The notes beneath the pieces were generated by a model. It searched no databases. It saw only the letters and a program-made list of their open reading frames with translations, and was not told the origin of the DNA. The position numbers were made by a program, and so were the translations under genes. Shown here one piece after another: positions 62,474 through 62,838 of a stretch of DNA of 62,838 bases. The stretch lies in the NCBI GenBank assembly GCA_947498025.1, contig CANMJR010000014.1, positions 1-62,838 of the forward strand, in the 5' to 3' direction. The number at the start of each line of letters is the position of its first letter. Within the stretch, counting starts at the first letter, position 1. The stretch is from Helicobacteraceae bacterium. Its GTDB lineage: Bacteria; Campylobacterota; Campylobacteria; Campylobacterales; Sulfurimonadaceae.

Positions 62474-62499
62474 TGGCATGTGAAAATTTTCACATGCCA
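62474..62499. terminator. 26-base perfect palindrome after rpoC
   Basis: Both arms (13 bases each) carry TTCACATGCCA or its complement, one base from the recurring TCCACATGCCA word. No U-tract. It stands 26 bases after rpoC and before rpsL and could be a terminator or attenuator. Confidence 0.55.
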
Positions 62500-62648
62500 A
62501 CTACTATATCTTCACACATCCATCAATTAATATTAATTTGCACTTAAAATAAGCTAACTTTAAATACTTTTTATGTAACATTTCGTGTTTATAATTCTCT
62601 AAAAATAGAGAGTTAAATTCTACTGGAACAAATTAAGAAAGGAATTGT

Positions 62649-62838
62649 ATGCCTACAATCAATCAATTGATTCGTAATGAGCGTAAAAAAGTGGTTAAGA
62701 AATCAAAATCACCTGCGCTTGTTTCGTGTCCACAACGTCGTGGTGTTTGTACTCGTGTTTACACAACTACACCAAAAAAACCAAACTCAGCTTTAAGAAA
62801 AGTTGCTAAAGTTCGTTTAACTTCAGGTTTTGAAGTTA
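62649..62838 (+). CDS. rpsL: 30S ribosomal protein S12 (3' end outside window)
   Basis: First 63 codons: [20 protein letters not shown] and [20 protein letters not shown], diagnostic of S12 with K43 (streptomycin-sensitive form at the PKKPNSA motif). GGAAT before the ATG. The gene continues past the window. Confidence 0.97.
   Translation, partial: MPTINQLIRNERKKVVKKSKSPALVSCPQRRGVCTRVYTTTPKKPNSALRKVAKVRLTSGFEV

Overview
The window looks like a piece of chromosome from a free-living, AT-rich member of the Campylobacterota (Epsilonproteobacteria), most like Sulfurimonas. The reasons are the protein sequences themselves, the separate but overlapping rpoB and rpoC genes, the order tRNA-Thr/Tyr/Gly/Thr-tuf-rpmG-tRNA-Trp-secE-nusG-rplKAJL-rpoBC-rpsL, Campylobacterota-type QueE/QueD, frequent TTG/GTG starts and -10 boxes of the TATAAT/TAAAAT kind with weak -35 regions. 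This assignment is an inference; no search was run. The density of small overlapping operons and the absence of transposases, integrases, CRISPR arrays or phage genes mark it as core chromosome with one accessory-looking insert.

Region 1 (1-11.4 kb, mostly + strand): the 3' part of queE plus queD (queuosine precursor synthesis), convergent moeA (molybdopterin maturation), a small membrane protein, RNA-modifying enzymes (rsmE, rsmI, an rlmB-like SpoU enzyme), rpmE, a RodZ-like bitopic protein with a secreted partner, an aminotransferase with hom (amino-acid synthesis), an SDR, an acidic small protein and a SnoaL-like protein. Region 2 (11.5-27.3 kb, all - strand): alaS-CopD-like-maf-bioF-ABC ATPase-PBP1A in one tight operon; DedA, DUF523, an aldehyde dehydrogenase, yraN, an orphan formate-dehydrogenase-like molybdoenzyme; then a four-gene redox operon of a cysteine-rich HvfA-like peptide, a DUF4395 protein with the same cysteine motif in its tail, a Tat-exported gluconate-dehydrogenase-type small subunit and a GMC oxidoreductase. 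Region 3 (27.3-31.8 kb): a three-gene cassette encoding a TonB-type outer-membrane receptor, a small secreted YfiR-like protein and a membrane GGDEF/EAL protein, which I read as an outer-membrane-to-c-di-GMP signalling unit. Region 4 (32.0-35.0 kb): rpmJ-rpsM-rpsK-rpsD-rpoA-rplQ. Region 5 (35-48.2 kb): housekeeping genes (aldo/keto reductase, NifU-like, murE, 2Fe-2S protein, panD, ybaB, PDZ protein, ispA, tkt, transporter, thioredoxin, CNNM-type protein, a second SpoU methyltransferase, yaaA) and a 47-residue secreted peptide not predicted as a long ORF. Region 6 (48.3 kb to the end): tRNA cluster and the tuf/secE/nusG/L11-L1/L10-L12/rpoBC block, ending inside rpsL.

The most interesting things beyond ordinary annotation are: (i) the receptor/YfiR-like/GGDEF-EAL cassette, with a CRP/FNR-type palindrome centred exactly at -41.5 of a candidate promoter; (ii) the HvfA-like/DUF4395/GMC redox operon with a repeated CxxGKCG motif on two different proteins and no visible maturase; (iii) a three-copy, hairpin-rich dispersed intergenic repeat of about 135-165 bp, one copy of which supplies the last codons of a gene; (iv) a 10-base word, TCCACATGCC, present six times on both strands when far less than one copy is expected; and (v) RNA structures around tRNA-Thr(GGT), in the L10 leader and between rplL and rpoB.
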